The notes beneath the pieces were generated by a model that had not been told where the DNA came from, did no database searches, and was given only the letters and a program-made list of their open reading frames with translations. Below, piece after piece: positions 1 to 21,099 of a stretch of DNA of 64,000 bases (the stretch's first letter is position 1; each line of letters opens with the position of its first letter). Position numbers and translations under genes: made by a program. The DNA comes from Eulemur rufifrons. Its lineage: Eukaryota > Chordata > Mammalia > Primates > Lemuridae. The stretch spans positions 5,710,001 to 5,774,000 of the forward strand of contig NC_091006.1 in assembly GCF_041146395.1 (NCBI RefSeq). The letters run 5' to 3'.

Positions 1-476
1 GGCTGCTTCAGGGGACACAGAGCAGAGTCCCCTCCCTCAGGCGCACAAACCCGTCCCGCGCGCTCGCCCTCGCGGCCACACCGCTGACCCTACCGAGCCA
101 GCTCTGCAAGCACAAGCCTGAGGCTTTGGTCAGCCGGAGTTCCATAGTCCCCTTCACAGCTTTCTGAGTCCACTTGTCCCTTCTGGATTCCGAGGACACA
201 TCGGACACGCTTTTGTCCCAGCTATCTCTGCCAGCGCCTCACGTCCTTGCGTTTGCAAACTCCTACTAGAAGGAAAACTAAAACCTCCGGCAGCCGGCAT
301 GGGGCGGTTCTTGGGGCGGGTTTGCGTCCTAACTAGGATTTTGGGATTTGGGTCTCTTTTCCCATAAGACACCGCGGTCAGGCTATTCGGACTTGAACTA
401 CATTTCCCAGAAGACAACGGGCACATTCACTCTATGGCTTCCCTTCCGATTTCGCGCGGTTCTCGTGCTTTGCGAG
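1..476 (+). promoter_or_regulatory. ZNF573: CpG-rich promoter and non-coding exon 1 of ZNF573
   Basis: The first ~110 bases and bases 300-560 are rich in CpG compared with the AT-rich DNA that follows. A ZNF143-type motif lies at 397-410, and a good splice donor (gag|gtaagt) ends a likely non-coding exon 1 at 476. The placement matches the two other promoters in the window (near 23,750 and 40,800), which have the same motif followed by a donor. The transcription start is not visible and would have to come from cap data. A bidirectional promoter serving a gene to the left is possible but not shown. Confidence 0.65.
397..410 (+). promoter_or_regulatory. ZNF143/SBS-like motif
   Basis: ACTACATTTCCCAG closely resembles the ZNF143/THAP11 element (ACTACAATTCCCAG). 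Related motifs occur at the same relative place in the other two promoters. Confidence 0.55.
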
Positions 477-732
477 GTAAGTTTGAGCTTATCTCGGGAT
501 ATAATAGGTACAGGGTCCTCGCGGGCAGGGCCCTGGGCGATGAGGGTCAAATTGGAGCTCGACCTGAACCGGCCGGGTTGGTGGAGGAAGCCCTTAAAGC
601 GTGGGAACCCGTAGCATGGACGGGCCATTTGTTACTGGAATCTCAGGCCTGTGGGTGCATGAACAGCAGAGAAAGTGTTTGTGTGTGTCTGTGAGAGAAT
701 GTTTCATCCGTCAGATGGAGAACGCGTGCTAG

Positions 733-794
733 TGAGTGTGTGTGTGTGTGTGTGTGTGCGTGCGTGTGTGTGCGTGAGAGAGAGAGAGAGAGAA
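733..794. repeat. (TG)n/(GA)n microsatellite
   Basis: Alternating GT with two CG interruptions, followed by GA repeats. It lies just inside intron 1 of ZNF573. A minus-strand reading frame across it is only a by-product of the repeat. Confidence 0.9.
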
Positions 795-2487
795 ACTGCG
801 TGTTAGAGGGCTGCGATGTGCCTCCTTGATCGTGGGTGCGGTTGTGAGGCTGTGACGGGTAAGTTTCTGTGCTCGCGTGACGGGGATATGAGGTGAATGC
901 CCTGTATGTGTCCGTCAATTGCTGTGGCTGTCAGTGTCACTGTGACTCTTGGCTGTAGGGACCTTGGTGCTTCCTCCACCTTCTCTCCTTACAGCTACTT
1001 GCGGCTGACACAAAGAAAATGTCTGCAAGAGGGAAGTCAGATGATGAACCTTAAATAAAATTTTCCAGCAAGAAGGTACTGACTTGCTGTGAGATTGGGA
1101 ACGCCTGGGAGGTTCGTTCTTTGTGAGCTGTGAGGGTCAGCCACTTGTCTCAGAACCTCCACTTTCCCTGAGTTCTGACACCAGACACCTGCTGGGAACG
1201 CATACCCAGATTCTAGTCTCTCTGCTATCTCCATGTGTTTAAGTGTGTGAGCAGGGCAGATGTGGAGGGTATGGTGTAATGAGTCATTCTGTGCTACAAG
1301 AAAAGCTCTACAACTCATGACTCCCTACTTCCCCCCAGTCCTGCTATTCCCCAAAAGAAGGACCCTGATGAAGAGGAAAGAATTGGTTCACATCTAAACA
1401 TCAAGGTTTAGGCTAGTTCGTTTTTTTCTTTCATAAAATTATTGGTTTTAGGGCATGCTTTCCCTCGTCTGAAATGTGTCTGAATGTCCTAATCATAATC
1501 TGCTTTCTTTGCAGTGGATGTTGGATGTGGTTGAGGTGAATCTCATTAACATTTTCATATTCATTTGGCATATCATTCAAATCTTTGTGTGTTCTCTTAT
1601 TCTAAACAAAGCCCCAAAAGATTTAGAGTCTTTGGTTTAAAATCAGAGACAACAGTTTTCCTCTTTATGATTATGTGCAAAATTAGTGTGCAGGATTATG
1701 GAAATGATTAAGTAAATGATTAACCCATATGGTTGACTGTTATGCAGCTAATAAAATTATGTTTATACAGAGTTAGACATGGAAGGATTACATGTATGTA
1801 ATGTTAAGCAATATTCATACTTATAATCAGTAATACTAAAAAAATTAAAAATTAAATATCAATCCCACTTAATAAAGTTGTTTTTGTGAGACATTTTGCA
1901 AGGATTGCATCCAAAATACCATTTTAGTTTTTTATTGAAGATGTGGTGTGGCTATGTTTATTGCACACTTATTTTGTGCAAAAGCAGAACACTCTTCTAC
2001 TTTTCATACATTCTTTGATTCAATCTGCAAATGCATTTTTTGTATTTCTATATATAATACCCTAAGATAAATTCCTTGAAGTAGAATCTGGGGTAAGACC
2101 ATCAGACTTTTACCAACTGCCTGTGATATGCCAGGCCATGTAATGTTAGTATTTAGGAGTGATAAAAAGATTAAAATGATGTAGTTGCTACTTTTATGTT
2201 GCTTCTACTAAGTAAGGCAATCCCTGAATAGAAATAAATGCATTAAAGCCCACTATGAAGATTCAGGTAGTATGATTTGGATTTTATGTGGCAGCTATGT
2301 CATTCTGCTTATAGCTATCATTGTCAAATTATGATCAAATTATGCTGACTTAATATGAAAGCACTGTGATGGTAAGGAATTTATGTTTTCAATTTATACC
2401 TTACCTTTTTATACTGAGATATAATTTAACATAAAATTCACCTTTGTAAAGTGTACAATTCAGTTTGTAAGTTTCTAACAGAAATAT

Positions 2488-2508
2488 CCCCCCCCCCCCC
2501 CCCCCCCC
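2488..2508. repeat. 21-base C homopolymer
   Basis: An unbroken run of 21 C on the + strand, placed directly after a short L1 3'-end-like stretch. Confidence 0.9.
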
Positions 2509-2687
2509 GTTAATCATGTCCTCCTATTGAGACTCACACAATACAAACTAGACTATACTCAGGAACTTTACCTATCTTTTTAGACAGTAATCCAACATGT
2601 ATGAGCATACATAGAGATCGTAGAGGAGGAACTGAAGGAAACAAAACCATTTAGTAAAACAGTCCAAACTTAGTGTTCTTTCTATAA

Positions 2688-2990
<303 letters not shown>

Positions 2991-3019
2991 TCTAGACTGT
3001 TTTAAAAAATATACTTTCT

Positions 3020-3330
3020 GGCCAGGCATGGTGGACTCACATTTGTAATCCCAGCATTTTGGGAGGCTAAGGTGGGAGAATTGTTTGAGGCCAGGAGTTT
3101 GAGACCAGTCTGGGCAACATAGCAAGACCCCCATCTCTACAAAAACTAAAACAAAAATTAGCCAAAGTGGTGATGTGTGCCTGTAGTCCTGGCTACTTGG
3201 GAGGCTGAGGAGGGAGGATCGCTTGATCCCAGGAGTTGGAGGTTACAGTGAGCTCTGTGATCATGCCACTGCACTTTAGCCTGGGCAATAGTACGAGACC
3301 CTCTCTTTAAGAAACAAAAAAAAAAAAACA
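3020..3330 (+). mobile_element. Older Alu (AluJ-like), plus orientation
   Basis: It starts 'gccaggcatggtgg' and ends in an A-rich tail after 'gagaccctctct'. It has both arms and lacks the long linker of the younger Alus in this window. Confidence 0.85.
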
Positions 3331-4216
3331 AAAGACATTTTCACTTTTTGGAGAACAGCTTCCACTGAACATGTAACAATTATTCATATGCTTGTATCTC
3401 TTAAGTTAAGGTATGACCATTGACTCAACAAACAAAAAACCCTAGATGAAAACAAAAAGATAAGCACTGTTAATCTATGAGTGTATAACTTTCCGGACTT
3501 TTCATGTCTACTGCAGTCTGATGAACTGTCAGTCTTTTATGTTTTTTTATTTTTAAATTTTTTCATTTTTTTTTTTTTTTACCTAGACAACCCCTACTGT
3601 AGCACTAATGGTCTGTCAGTCTTTCAATATTGAGATATACGTATATTATACAAATAGTATCATATCGTACTTAATGGTTTTCTAACCTGATTTTTCTACT
3701 GACCATATTTCTAGAATATTTTCCATGTCCCTAATATTTTTCCTTACTTAACATTCATTACATGGATATTTTATAATGTATTTAAGCAGTTCTTTTAGAA
3801 TTTGAGTGCCAAACACTGCCTGACCAATTCTATGTCCTTCTATCCTCCATACCCTTTTCAACCTCACCTGATCCCAAGGCCATAAAGTAAGATTTGGTTT
3901 GGATGATGTGGCTCCTTTTCAACCCTGGAAGGTATGAATGAAGGGAAGAGGATCTCTTCAGGACAGGACTGAGCAGCCCAATCTCACTACAGAGCAGCTT
4001 TCCCAAAGTGAAGAACGGCACTGCCTGCTGAAGTGTCTGGGTATCCTGGGGATTGGAGAAGAGTTTGGATTTATCTAAAAATCCTTCTAATCTTTTCAAA
4101 TTGTGTGCTTATGGTAGGAAGTGTTATTTAAAATAGAATGGAGGAGCAAAAAGTTTATTTTGTTACATGGTAACACTAAAGCATGCCTTTCTTGTGGTAT
4201 GTTTTTCCTTTCACAG

Positions 4217-4299
4217 CTCTGGATGCTCTTTGTTCTTCTCCTGTAGAGGAACCTCAAGGAAGTCTCATCAGTTTTTGCAGATATAAAACCATGGCATGT
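4217..4299 (+). CDS. ZNF573: Alternative start exon of ZNF573 (Met-Ala-Cys)
   Basis: The exon lies between an acceptor (tttcacag) and a donor (gtaagt). It has 74 non-coding bases and then ATG GCA TGT, ending in phase 0. It is a diverged duplicate of the exon at 5872-5953, and the sequence around it is duplicated as well (about 3,830-4,780 against 5,470-6,440). The matching exons of units 2 and 3 start Met-Ala-Cys and Met-Ala-His. Joined to the KRAB-A exon at 7552 it would give a normal KRAB protein. Whether it is used instead of, or as well as, the 5872 exon cannot be told from sequence. Confidence 0.5.
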
Positions 4300-4950
4300 G
4301 TAAGTTGATGTTTCTTTCTCATTGAAATATGTGATGTAAATGTTTTCATTAATTGTTCTGAAGCTCCTTAACCTGAAGAACTCCATTCAATTATCTGCTT
4401 CTGAGTTCCTCCTATACCAGTGAACAATGGTCCCAAATAATCCAGTGTCCTCTCTCTGTGGCCTCCTCTACTCTAACCAGGATTTATGTATTTACTAACA
4501 TTACCTCTTATATGCCTAATTACATAGTGAGAGCAGTGATGGAACGATGAGAGTGTTGAGTCCCATAAAGAATTGAGCTTCCAGGTCAGACTGTGGGTGG
4601 ATGAATTAGAGATGAGGATCCCATTTGGCCAAATAGAGAAGGACTTTGAAGTTTTCTACAGACATGAGTTTTCTAGGTACATGTGGTAAAGACTTAATGA
4701 TAAATGGTCCCAATCTTAGTGTGGGTTGAGATCTAATGCTTTCTGAAGCTTTTAGAATTGAATAACCATATGATGTAGGACTTTCAAATGTAGGGATCAT
4801 GATTCTTTGTCAGGAAGCCCTGACTGATAAATACTATGGCTATTTTATTGCTGACTAGGATGTGCTGACATCAAATGACTTTGATATAATTCTGAATCAT
4901 CCTACATTAATTAATATCTTCTAACTTAGCAACCAGAGAAGTGTTCATGA

Positions 4951-5249
<299 letters not shown>

Positions 5250-5871
5250 AAGTTCACCATCTTATATGGGTGTGGTTCATGGCACCCCAAAGCAAATACA
5301 ATAGTACATTTAGCATAATGTCCTTAAATACATTTTCCTACTTTGCATTTAATGGCCGCTTTGAATCTATTACATACATGTTCTGTATTTAGCCAATTTG
5401 GCTGGACTCAACACAGAACCAGGACTAAGCAATTTCTTCAGTGTTGTATTAATATTATCTCCCATATATTGACCAGTTTCAACTGATGCCATAAAAGAGG
5501 TTCTAGTTTGGATGATGAGGACTCTTTCAGCCTTGGAAGGTAGGAGTGAAGGCAGGTGGATCTACTCATGGGAAGACTGAGCAGCCTGATCTCAGGTCTA
5601 GATCAGCCTCCCCAAAATGGGGGCTTGTCCAGGAAACCTCATGCTATAATGTCTGGATCTGGCTTCAATGCAAAAGTGACTAATTCTGCAACTACCTTTG
5701 TGTAGCTGGGTTTCCTGGGGGTTGAAGGAGAGCTTAGATCCATCTTCTATTTTTCCCTAAATTATATGTACAGTTGTGGGGGACTAATTTTAGAAGGGGA
5801 AATGGAGGAGCAGAAAGATTTTATTAAATTAAGTCACATTGGGACAACTAAAACTTTTTTTCTTCTCTCAG

Positions 5872-5944
5872 CTCTGGATTCTTTGGAGTTCGAATTGTAG
5901 TGGAATCCTGAGGAGGACCGATCAGGTCTTACATTTCTAAAACC

Positions 5945-5953
<9 letters not shown>
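5872..5953 (+). CDS. ZNF573: Start exon of ZNF573 (Met-Thr-Cys)
   Basis: Acceptor ttctctcag precedes the exon and donor gtaagt follows. Its first 73 bases are non-coding; ATG ACC TGT occupies 5945-5953. An in-frame TGA lies upstream within the exon, so translation cannot begin earlier here. Confidence 0.75.
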
Positions 5954-13216
<7,263 letters not shown>

Positions 13217-13295
13217 GAACATAAGGAATATGGCCCAAACTTTTTCAACATCAGACAATTCACATTGGTGAGAAATGATTGAGTATTAGTCTCAT
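13217..13295 (+). pseudogene. Vestigial finger after the ZNF573 stop
   Basis: Just past the stop the DNA still reads like an old finger (aaggaatatgg ... caacatcagacaattcacattggtgag), but the first Cys codons are lost and a second stop follows. It looks like a former C-terminal finger, now in the 3' UTR. Confidence 0.5.
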
Positions 13296-15663
13296 GTCTT
13301 CAGCAAATGAAAGAATTCATAATGCAGTTCTTGCCACACTAGAAAGCATTCAGTGTCAGTTCTGTTTTAATGGAATATCTGACCATTCAGTGGCAAATTA
13401 AGAAAAACATGAGAAACTCAGTTTCTTCATGCTCACATCCACAGAATGGAATTTTTTACTGAGTGCTTCTGGATTGGGCTTTTCATGAGATTGCAGTCTT
13501 CTGAAGGCTTGACTGGGGCTGAAGGATCTGTTTCCCCTGGCGGCTCACCCACACTGGCTGCTGGCTTAGAGAATGAGTGTGCCAGGAGAAAGCTGTCCTC
13601 ATCCACAGTGGACTTGATTTAGATGAGAAAATTCTGGACTGAGAATAGTTGGTTATACAGATGAGACTTTTTGGGCTTCTTGAGTATATTTTCCATGTTG
13701 TAGAATATGAACAATTCGCACTCAAAGTGCCAGTGGTGGTGGTTGTAAAATATGTCCACAAATTCTTTGACACTCCACTCTTCAAAGCTGAGATCTAGTT
13801 CCCCTTCCTTTGAACCTAGTCACTTGCTTCTAGTGAGTAGAACATTCAGGGTAGCTTTCTCCTGGTGCTCATACTCACTTGGTCTTTTACTCTCACTTGG
13901 AATCATCTCTTCTCTACCTCGGGCTTCTGCAAGAGGCTGCTGACAGCCCCTTTTATAGAAATTTCATTGAATGGTGATTCTCTTAAGTGTCACATTAGAT
14001 CTTTCTGAGGTCTTAACAAAGAGTTCATAATAGTGAAACTCTGTCTGTTCTATGGAGAACAGATCACTTGCTGTGATGAGCATAATTGACTGAAGTCCCT
14101 ACCTCCTTCCTCTCTGAAATAATCATCATGTTAATATTGAGGCCATGCTTCCCACAGGCTCCCCTCAGTCAGTTTTCTGAGCACAGTAGAAGTATTAATG
14201 CAGGTCAATTCTCATGAGACCTAGACTCTCCAACTGGGCAACTTTGAGTCAAATTCCCATCAGGCAAGCATAAATTATCTTCACACTGCACTGCATTTTA
14301 ATAGTTTTCCTACACAGTCTCCCTTCATTCCCTCTCCTTTAGATTTATCAGCCTTACCTGAAGGCTTTCAGTACCTGCTCTGACTCTCCTCTTTTTCCTT
14401 TATAGTTAGTTGCCCTCTTTTATGCATCTCATCCTGTCTTGTTTTTTGCTTTTCAGAAGACCAAGATGAACACATACCCTCTGCTTACCTACAGACTATG
14501 TTTTTCTAACAGTACCCTGGATTTGATATTTGTCCAGAGACCATTTCTGAAGTTTAATATCATTTGCCTTCTAGAGAGGCTGGGAATTTCTAAAACCAAA
14601 TCCTGGTTCACTTCTGTTTAACAGTCTTTCTTCAGCTTATTTCCCTTCTTGTACTTTAAGCAGCAAGAAGTTAGGAGACACCTTGAACATTCTGCTTGGA
14701 AGTCTCCTTGGCTAAATTGTGCAGTTCGTTAGGTGTTATTTTCTACCTTTTACGTTATCACATGCACCAATGTTGCTACACTTTCTGCTACTACATAACA
14801 AGAACCCCCTTTCCCCTAGTCTATAGTAATATATTTCCATTTTCTTTAAGCCCTCACTAGTAGCCTACTTAAGAACCTCCAGGTTTCTGCTAAAAGTATT
14901 TTCAAGGCCCTTGCAGTTTCCACCCATTTTGTGGTCCCAAGACCCTCTGACATTTTTAGCTTTCTGTTTCAATAGCATCCTTTGTCTAGATACAAACTTT
15001 GTTAGTTATCTCATGCTGCATTCCAAAGTACACAAAAAATTAGTGACTTATAATGCCAATAAATGTGTATTTTTCTCACAGTTTCTGTGAGTCAGGATTT
15101 TGGGAGCAGCTAACCTGGGCAGTTGTGGCTTCAGGTGTCTCAAGAGATTGCAGTTACCTGAAGGCTTAACTGGAGCTGGAGCATGTGCATTCAAAGATGG
15201 CTTAGTTAAGTGGCTGGTAAGTTTATACTGGCAAGTTGTTTCCTCTCCAGTGGGACCTCTCCGTATGCTGCTTGAGGATACTTGTGATCCTTTTTATAAT
15301 CTCACTTTGGAAGTTATTTCCACCACATTTTACTGATTAGCAGTGAGTCACTAAGTCTAGCCCACATTCACAAGGAGACGATCATCTTCACCTTTTGTAG
15401 AAAGGAATGTCAAAACATTTACAGACATACTTTTATATTTAAATCATAACAACTTCTGACACCACTCAATCATTGTTTAACTTTCAAAAATTAATGCTAA
15501 CAAATGAACTTGTTAATGTCACATATGCCATACTGCTTTTAGTCATAGCATATGCCTTACCTGTCATTGCTGCCATTCTGCCAGCTTACACCCTGTGTGT
15601 CACTGGCCAAGACATTTATCATCTATGGGCATCCTTTGTAAGATGTAATCAAGAACCTACATG

Positions 15664-15848
15664 AAAGCCAGGCACAAAGGTGCCCACCTGTAGTCCCACC
15701 TACTTGGCAGGCTGAGGCAGGAGGATCACGTGAAGCCAGGAGTTCAAGGCTGCAGTGCACTATGATTGCACCTGTGAATAGCCACTGCACTCAAGCCTGG
15801 GAAACATAGCAAGACCCTATCTCTAAAAAACAAAAAAAGAAAAAAAAA
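15664..15848 (+). mobile_element. Free Alu monomer-like SINE
   Basis: A single arm with A-rich tail and no second arm. Confidence 0.7.
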
Positions 15849-16522
15849 CCATATGTGATAGTCCTGTTATGGGAATTAATTAAATTGGTACATGTAAAAT
15901 CCTGAAAAAATTATCTGGCATGTAGCTTTATGCTCAATAAATATAAGCTGTTATAGTTATCATTATTTGTTTTGCTGATAGTTGGTTTTTATGAAAGATT
16001 GTAGTGGTATAATTAATTTAGAATAGCTTCTTAAAGCCACTAATCCATTATAACATTTTACATAATTTTGGAAATAAAGTATATGATTTAGTGTATATAA
16101 AGATTTTGATAATAGCCAACAATTCATATTCTCTGTTCACAATTTAAGATAAATTAGGAATTAATAATGGGATAGCAAAAGTAAATTGTCCTCTTGGAGA
16201 TTTTTCCTAAATTTATTTTAGGAAATAATATATCTAAATTTGTAATACACGTTATTTAACATACAGAAAAATTGAAAGAATTGTACAGTAACCCACCATA
16301 TATGTTTACATTCATGTTATTTGCTTTTTCTCATTTCCACTCTTCATATGTGCTTATCTAATGAGTTACTTCTGTAGTATCTGAGAGTTAATTATAGATA
16401 TCATGGCATTCCACCCTTAAATATTTGCAAATTCCTGGATAATTGTGATATTATAATCATACTGGGAAAACTTAATAATTTTTATAATGTCCTCAAATAT
16501 GCACCCAAATATTTTTTTTAAT

Positions 16523-16662
16523 AGCTATTTCTTTTCTTTTCTTTTAAGAGACAGAGTCTCACTATGCTGCAAGGCTGGTCTTGAACTCCTGAGCTCAAGT
16601 GATCCTCCTGCCTCAGCCTCCCAAGTAGCTGGGATTACAGGCATGTGCCACTGCACTCGGTT
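16523..16662 (-). mobile_element. Free Alu monomer-like SINE, minus orientation
   Basis: A T-rich start and a single left-type arm ending 'gccactgcactcgg'. Confidence 0.65.
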
Positions 16663-17543
16663 TATAGTTATTTATTTTCTAATCAGGATCCACTCTAGGT
16701 TAACTAATTGCATTTGGGATTCTTAAAACTTATTATCTAGGGTAATACCCCTACATTTTCATGGTTTTGATGTTTTCTTTTTAAGTATCTAAAGAATGTC
16801 CCACATTCTTGATTTGTTCTTCATGGTATGATTTAACGTTGCTCTGTCCCTCCTTTTTCCTATAAATTGGAAGTTAGGTCTAGAGAATTAATTAGGTTTA
16901 AATGTTGGGCAACACCATTTCATGAATGATGCTGCATACTTCTGAAAGCACATGTCAGATTTTTACATGATTATTAGTGCTATCCTGTAAAACTTGCTTA
17001 ACGTAGCAACTTTCAATTCTCCATTGAAATGATCTATTTTGTAATTAGTAACTTGATGGATGCTACACTGATACATTCATTTGAAAATATAATACCTTTA
17101 ATGCATGCAGGAAACCAGGATTGAAACAAAAATTTGTTATATTGTTCATCTCTCTGTCCATGACACATATAAAATGCCTGTTAAAGGCTAGACAATTAAT
17201 AAATCTGTGGTTAGAAGCAATATTAGTTTATGAGGCTAGAAGAAAGCAAAACAAACTCTATACCAATATTAAGAAAAAACATTGAAATTTTTTTATTAAA
17301 TTTTTTAAATTAAAAGTTAACACATGTTTAATCCAAAATATTTAGAAATCTCTAATATATTTAGAAGGAATTATATTGGTAAAAAAATGTAGTTTGTCAA
17401 ACATGACCATAGATATTATAGGAAATATGAATTTTTAAAATACAATTGAAAACAAGATGGATTTCATTCATTAAGGTAAGTGGTAAATTTCTGAGTATTA
17501 TCAGCAAGCTCTAAGATTCTTTTAAAATAGTTATACAATAGAA

Positions 17544-17872
17544 GGCTGGGCGCGGTGGCTCACGCCTGTAATCCTAGCACCCTGGGAGGCCGAGGCAGGT
17601 GGATCGCTCGAGGTCTGGAGTTCGAGACCAGCCTGAGCAAGAGCGAGACCCCGTCTCTACTAAAAATAGAAAGAAATTAGCTGGACAACTAAAAATATAT
17701 ATAGAAAAAATTAGTTGGGCATGGTGGCACATACCTGTAGTCCTAGCTACTTGGGAAGCTGAGGCAGGAGGATTGCTTGAGCCCAGGAGTTTGAGGTTGC
17801 TGTGAGCTATGCTGACGCCACGGCACTCTAGCTTGGGCAACAGAGCGAGACTCTGTCTCAAAAAAAAAAAAA
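17544..17872 (+). mobile_element. Strepsirrhine-type Alu, plus orientation
   Basis: It starts 'ggctgggcgcggtgg', has the long linker, and ends in poly(A). Near-identical flanks are TTATACAATAGAA and TTATACAACAGAA. Confidence 0.92.
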
Positions 17873-20461
17873 TTATACAACAGAAAGTCATTTTTCTGGA
17901 AGAGTCAATTCAGACCTCTTCTGGTTCAATATATTCTAGACAAATTAAGGAAAAGAAGCATTGATCTAACTATGTTTATTCTTTCAATTTTTCTAAGTTT
18001 TCTACATAGTTTTGCAAATGAGATGAATTATATGTACATGATACCATCAATTCTAAAAACTACCTTGTTAAAATCGTTTAGGAAATCAGAATCACAGATG
18101 ATAGCTACCTAAATTCACTTGCAGCCCAATAAAAGAATTATTACTTTTCTGAACTAAGGAACATCACACATTACGCATTGTCAGCCAAAAGTCTATAGTG
18201 TTAGTGTTATCATTCATTATGATCTGCTCATCCATATCCCTTTTGTCCACAGAGACAATAATTTACTATTAAATATTAACATCATTTCCCCTATGCAATT
18301 GTAAGTTTTGATAATTAAATGTAACACAATGCAGAATGGTTTCTCTTTAGGTCAGATTACCACTATACTTGATACTTGAAAAATGGTTTCTATTCTTAGA
18401 CAAGCCATTTAAACACTCTCTCGCTCTTGGAACAACCAAAAAGCATATGATTAGCATCTCAAAAAACTGGAGTGCACTGTGGTATAGAAAGTTTGCTTTT
18501 CTATAACCCAATGTTTCTCAATATTACCTTGGAACTTCCATTCCTATTACCTACTAACATTTGGGACATGAATTTGTATGCTGAAATGTTGCCAAAACCT
18601 AAAGGAGTGACCCTCTAGCCGGAATTTCAGCTCAACGTCATGTAATTAAGCCCTGGTGTGATAGCAGTAAGCTCATATGATGATATGCAATTAGCTGCCT
18701 TTTTCTATATACATAGTACTGTTACTTTTCTACAAAATGAAAAACCTTCTAGATGAAGCTGTGTGAATATTCCTAATGTTTTTAAACTCTCATATTTATT
18801 AGTATTTAGGTATTGACAATTTTTTAAACTCTACCTTGACTATTTTGAATTTCAGATGAAGTCTATAAACAACACTCTCTATAATTACACAGTCATAGCT
18901 TATGTATACTTGGATATTTACTCCTCTCTTCTGTTGTAATTTATAATCTGGTCAACTGGAAATAAAAGTAGCCTATATATATAACTCCACTTGTCTACTT
19001 AAAAAATATATTTTTTTAATTAACCCATTAAGTATCTTTTATACATATTTATTGACCAATCATGTTATTTACTGTAACTTTCCTATGTTTCTTTTGCCCA
19101 TTTTCTCAACTTACTGATTTATAGAGTACACACACACACATACCCTGGATCTTGATTCTTTTGTTGTTTCATATATAAAATTACTTTTTAAAGTACCTTC
19201 ATGATTTCTCTTATACTGAAATGCCCCCCACCCGACCCCCGCATACCATCCTATTATATTTGGATGTTGCCATGTTCAATCTAACCATAAACTGGTAATC
19301 TATTTATATTTTTAATAGACTGTGGGATTTCCAAGTATTTGGTCACATCATCTGTGATTAGAAATGAAATTTTCTTTGGAAATAATTATTTCTTTACTTT
19401 TATTAAAATAAATATGATTATGTTGAATATGGGGGTAATAGCCAGCATCTCAGTCTTTTACCCAATTTAATGGAAATCAGTGCAACATTTTACCATTAAA
19501 CTAATATTTGCTTTGTTGTATGCAAGTATATTCTATAATTAAAGCTAACTTCTTATCCTTTTTAAATGCCATCACACCTTTTGCTTTGCTATATATTGTC
19601 CTTTGATATGTTAATGTTATAATTTACACTGATTTCTTGTTTTAAGCCATTTATGAAATATAATATGTTCAGCTATGGTATATTATTATTTGGATAAGCT
19701 GCTCAATTTTTCTTGTTGAATATTTTGTTCAGGATTTTTGTGCAGATATTCAAAATTGATATTGACATTCATATATAATATGCAAAATTAAGGATATATT
19801 AATAACATTCTTAATTTTTTGTTATTGACATTCTTTGTTCATTAAAATTTAGGTAAAATTTGGCTTTAAACCCATATGCTCCTGTTTTCTATTTTGTTTT
19901 CCTCCTTATGGTTTTAATATTAGATTGTTAACCACTTTTCCAAATTTATCTGATACTCAGCTATTTGAATTTCTACTTTGTTTGGACCCAGCAGATTAAC
20001 AGGACTGAGAATGTGCCTGAAGCACAATTCCTTTGAGCACTGCACATCTTGGTAGTGCCACTGTGTTCCACCTAAAAGCATCTCTACATCAACCCCTCAG
20101 TGAAAATGAAGTATCATATGTTCTTGGCAGTACTATGCTGGGACCTCAGGCGTCTTCTGCAACAATATGAAATGCTCTTAGCTGCTTAGATATGTTTGGA
20201 TACTTACCAGCAGCCTTAATGAAGTGATAGATTCTTTAATGTGTGAAGAAGGGTTCTAATGCAGGGTGAGTAATATCCACTAATAGTTTTACTTTGTTTA
20301 TTGGCCTCTGCTAAAAGTTATAATTTGTCAAATAAGTAGCATTTAATTAAACATTAAGCAAGTAACATTCCCCTAGATCTATTGATATACTGTCATATCC
20401 ACTAGCCACCAGCTGCATGTGGCTATTTTAAGTTAATTTAAATTTAATAAAATTTAAAAGT

Positions 20462-20563
20462 GAGAGCCCAGGAATTTGAGGCTTCACTGAACTATGATGA
20501 TGTCCCTGCACTCTAGCCTGGATAACAGAGCAAGACTCTGTCTTAAAAAAAAAAAAAAAAAAA
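20462..20563 (+). mobile_element. 3' fragment of an Alu
   Basis: Only the last part of the right arm and the A tail are present. Confidence 0.7.
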
Positions 20564-20764
20564 GTGTAAAATTTAATTCATCAGTGGTACTACCCACAAT
20601 CAACTGTTCAAGAGCCATGTGCACTGACTGGACTTTACAGATACAGTAGTCCTCCCTGTTATCCACAGTTTCATTTATCCGTGGTCAATGAGAAGGGTAA
20701 GTATAGTACAATAAGATATTGTGAGACAGAGAGAGAGAGAGAGAGAGAGACCACATTTACATAA

Positions 20765-21012
<248 letters not shown>

Positions 21013-21099
21013 ATCTCCCATTCCTTGTGCTGTTCTATCCTACATTTGTTTTCCACATGTTAAAAACACAGAATAACAGTGTTACAATTTTCCTTTAAA

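Noticed and set aside
643..918. Minus-strand frame rich in His and Thr
   Set aside because: It is the translated GT/GA microsatellite.
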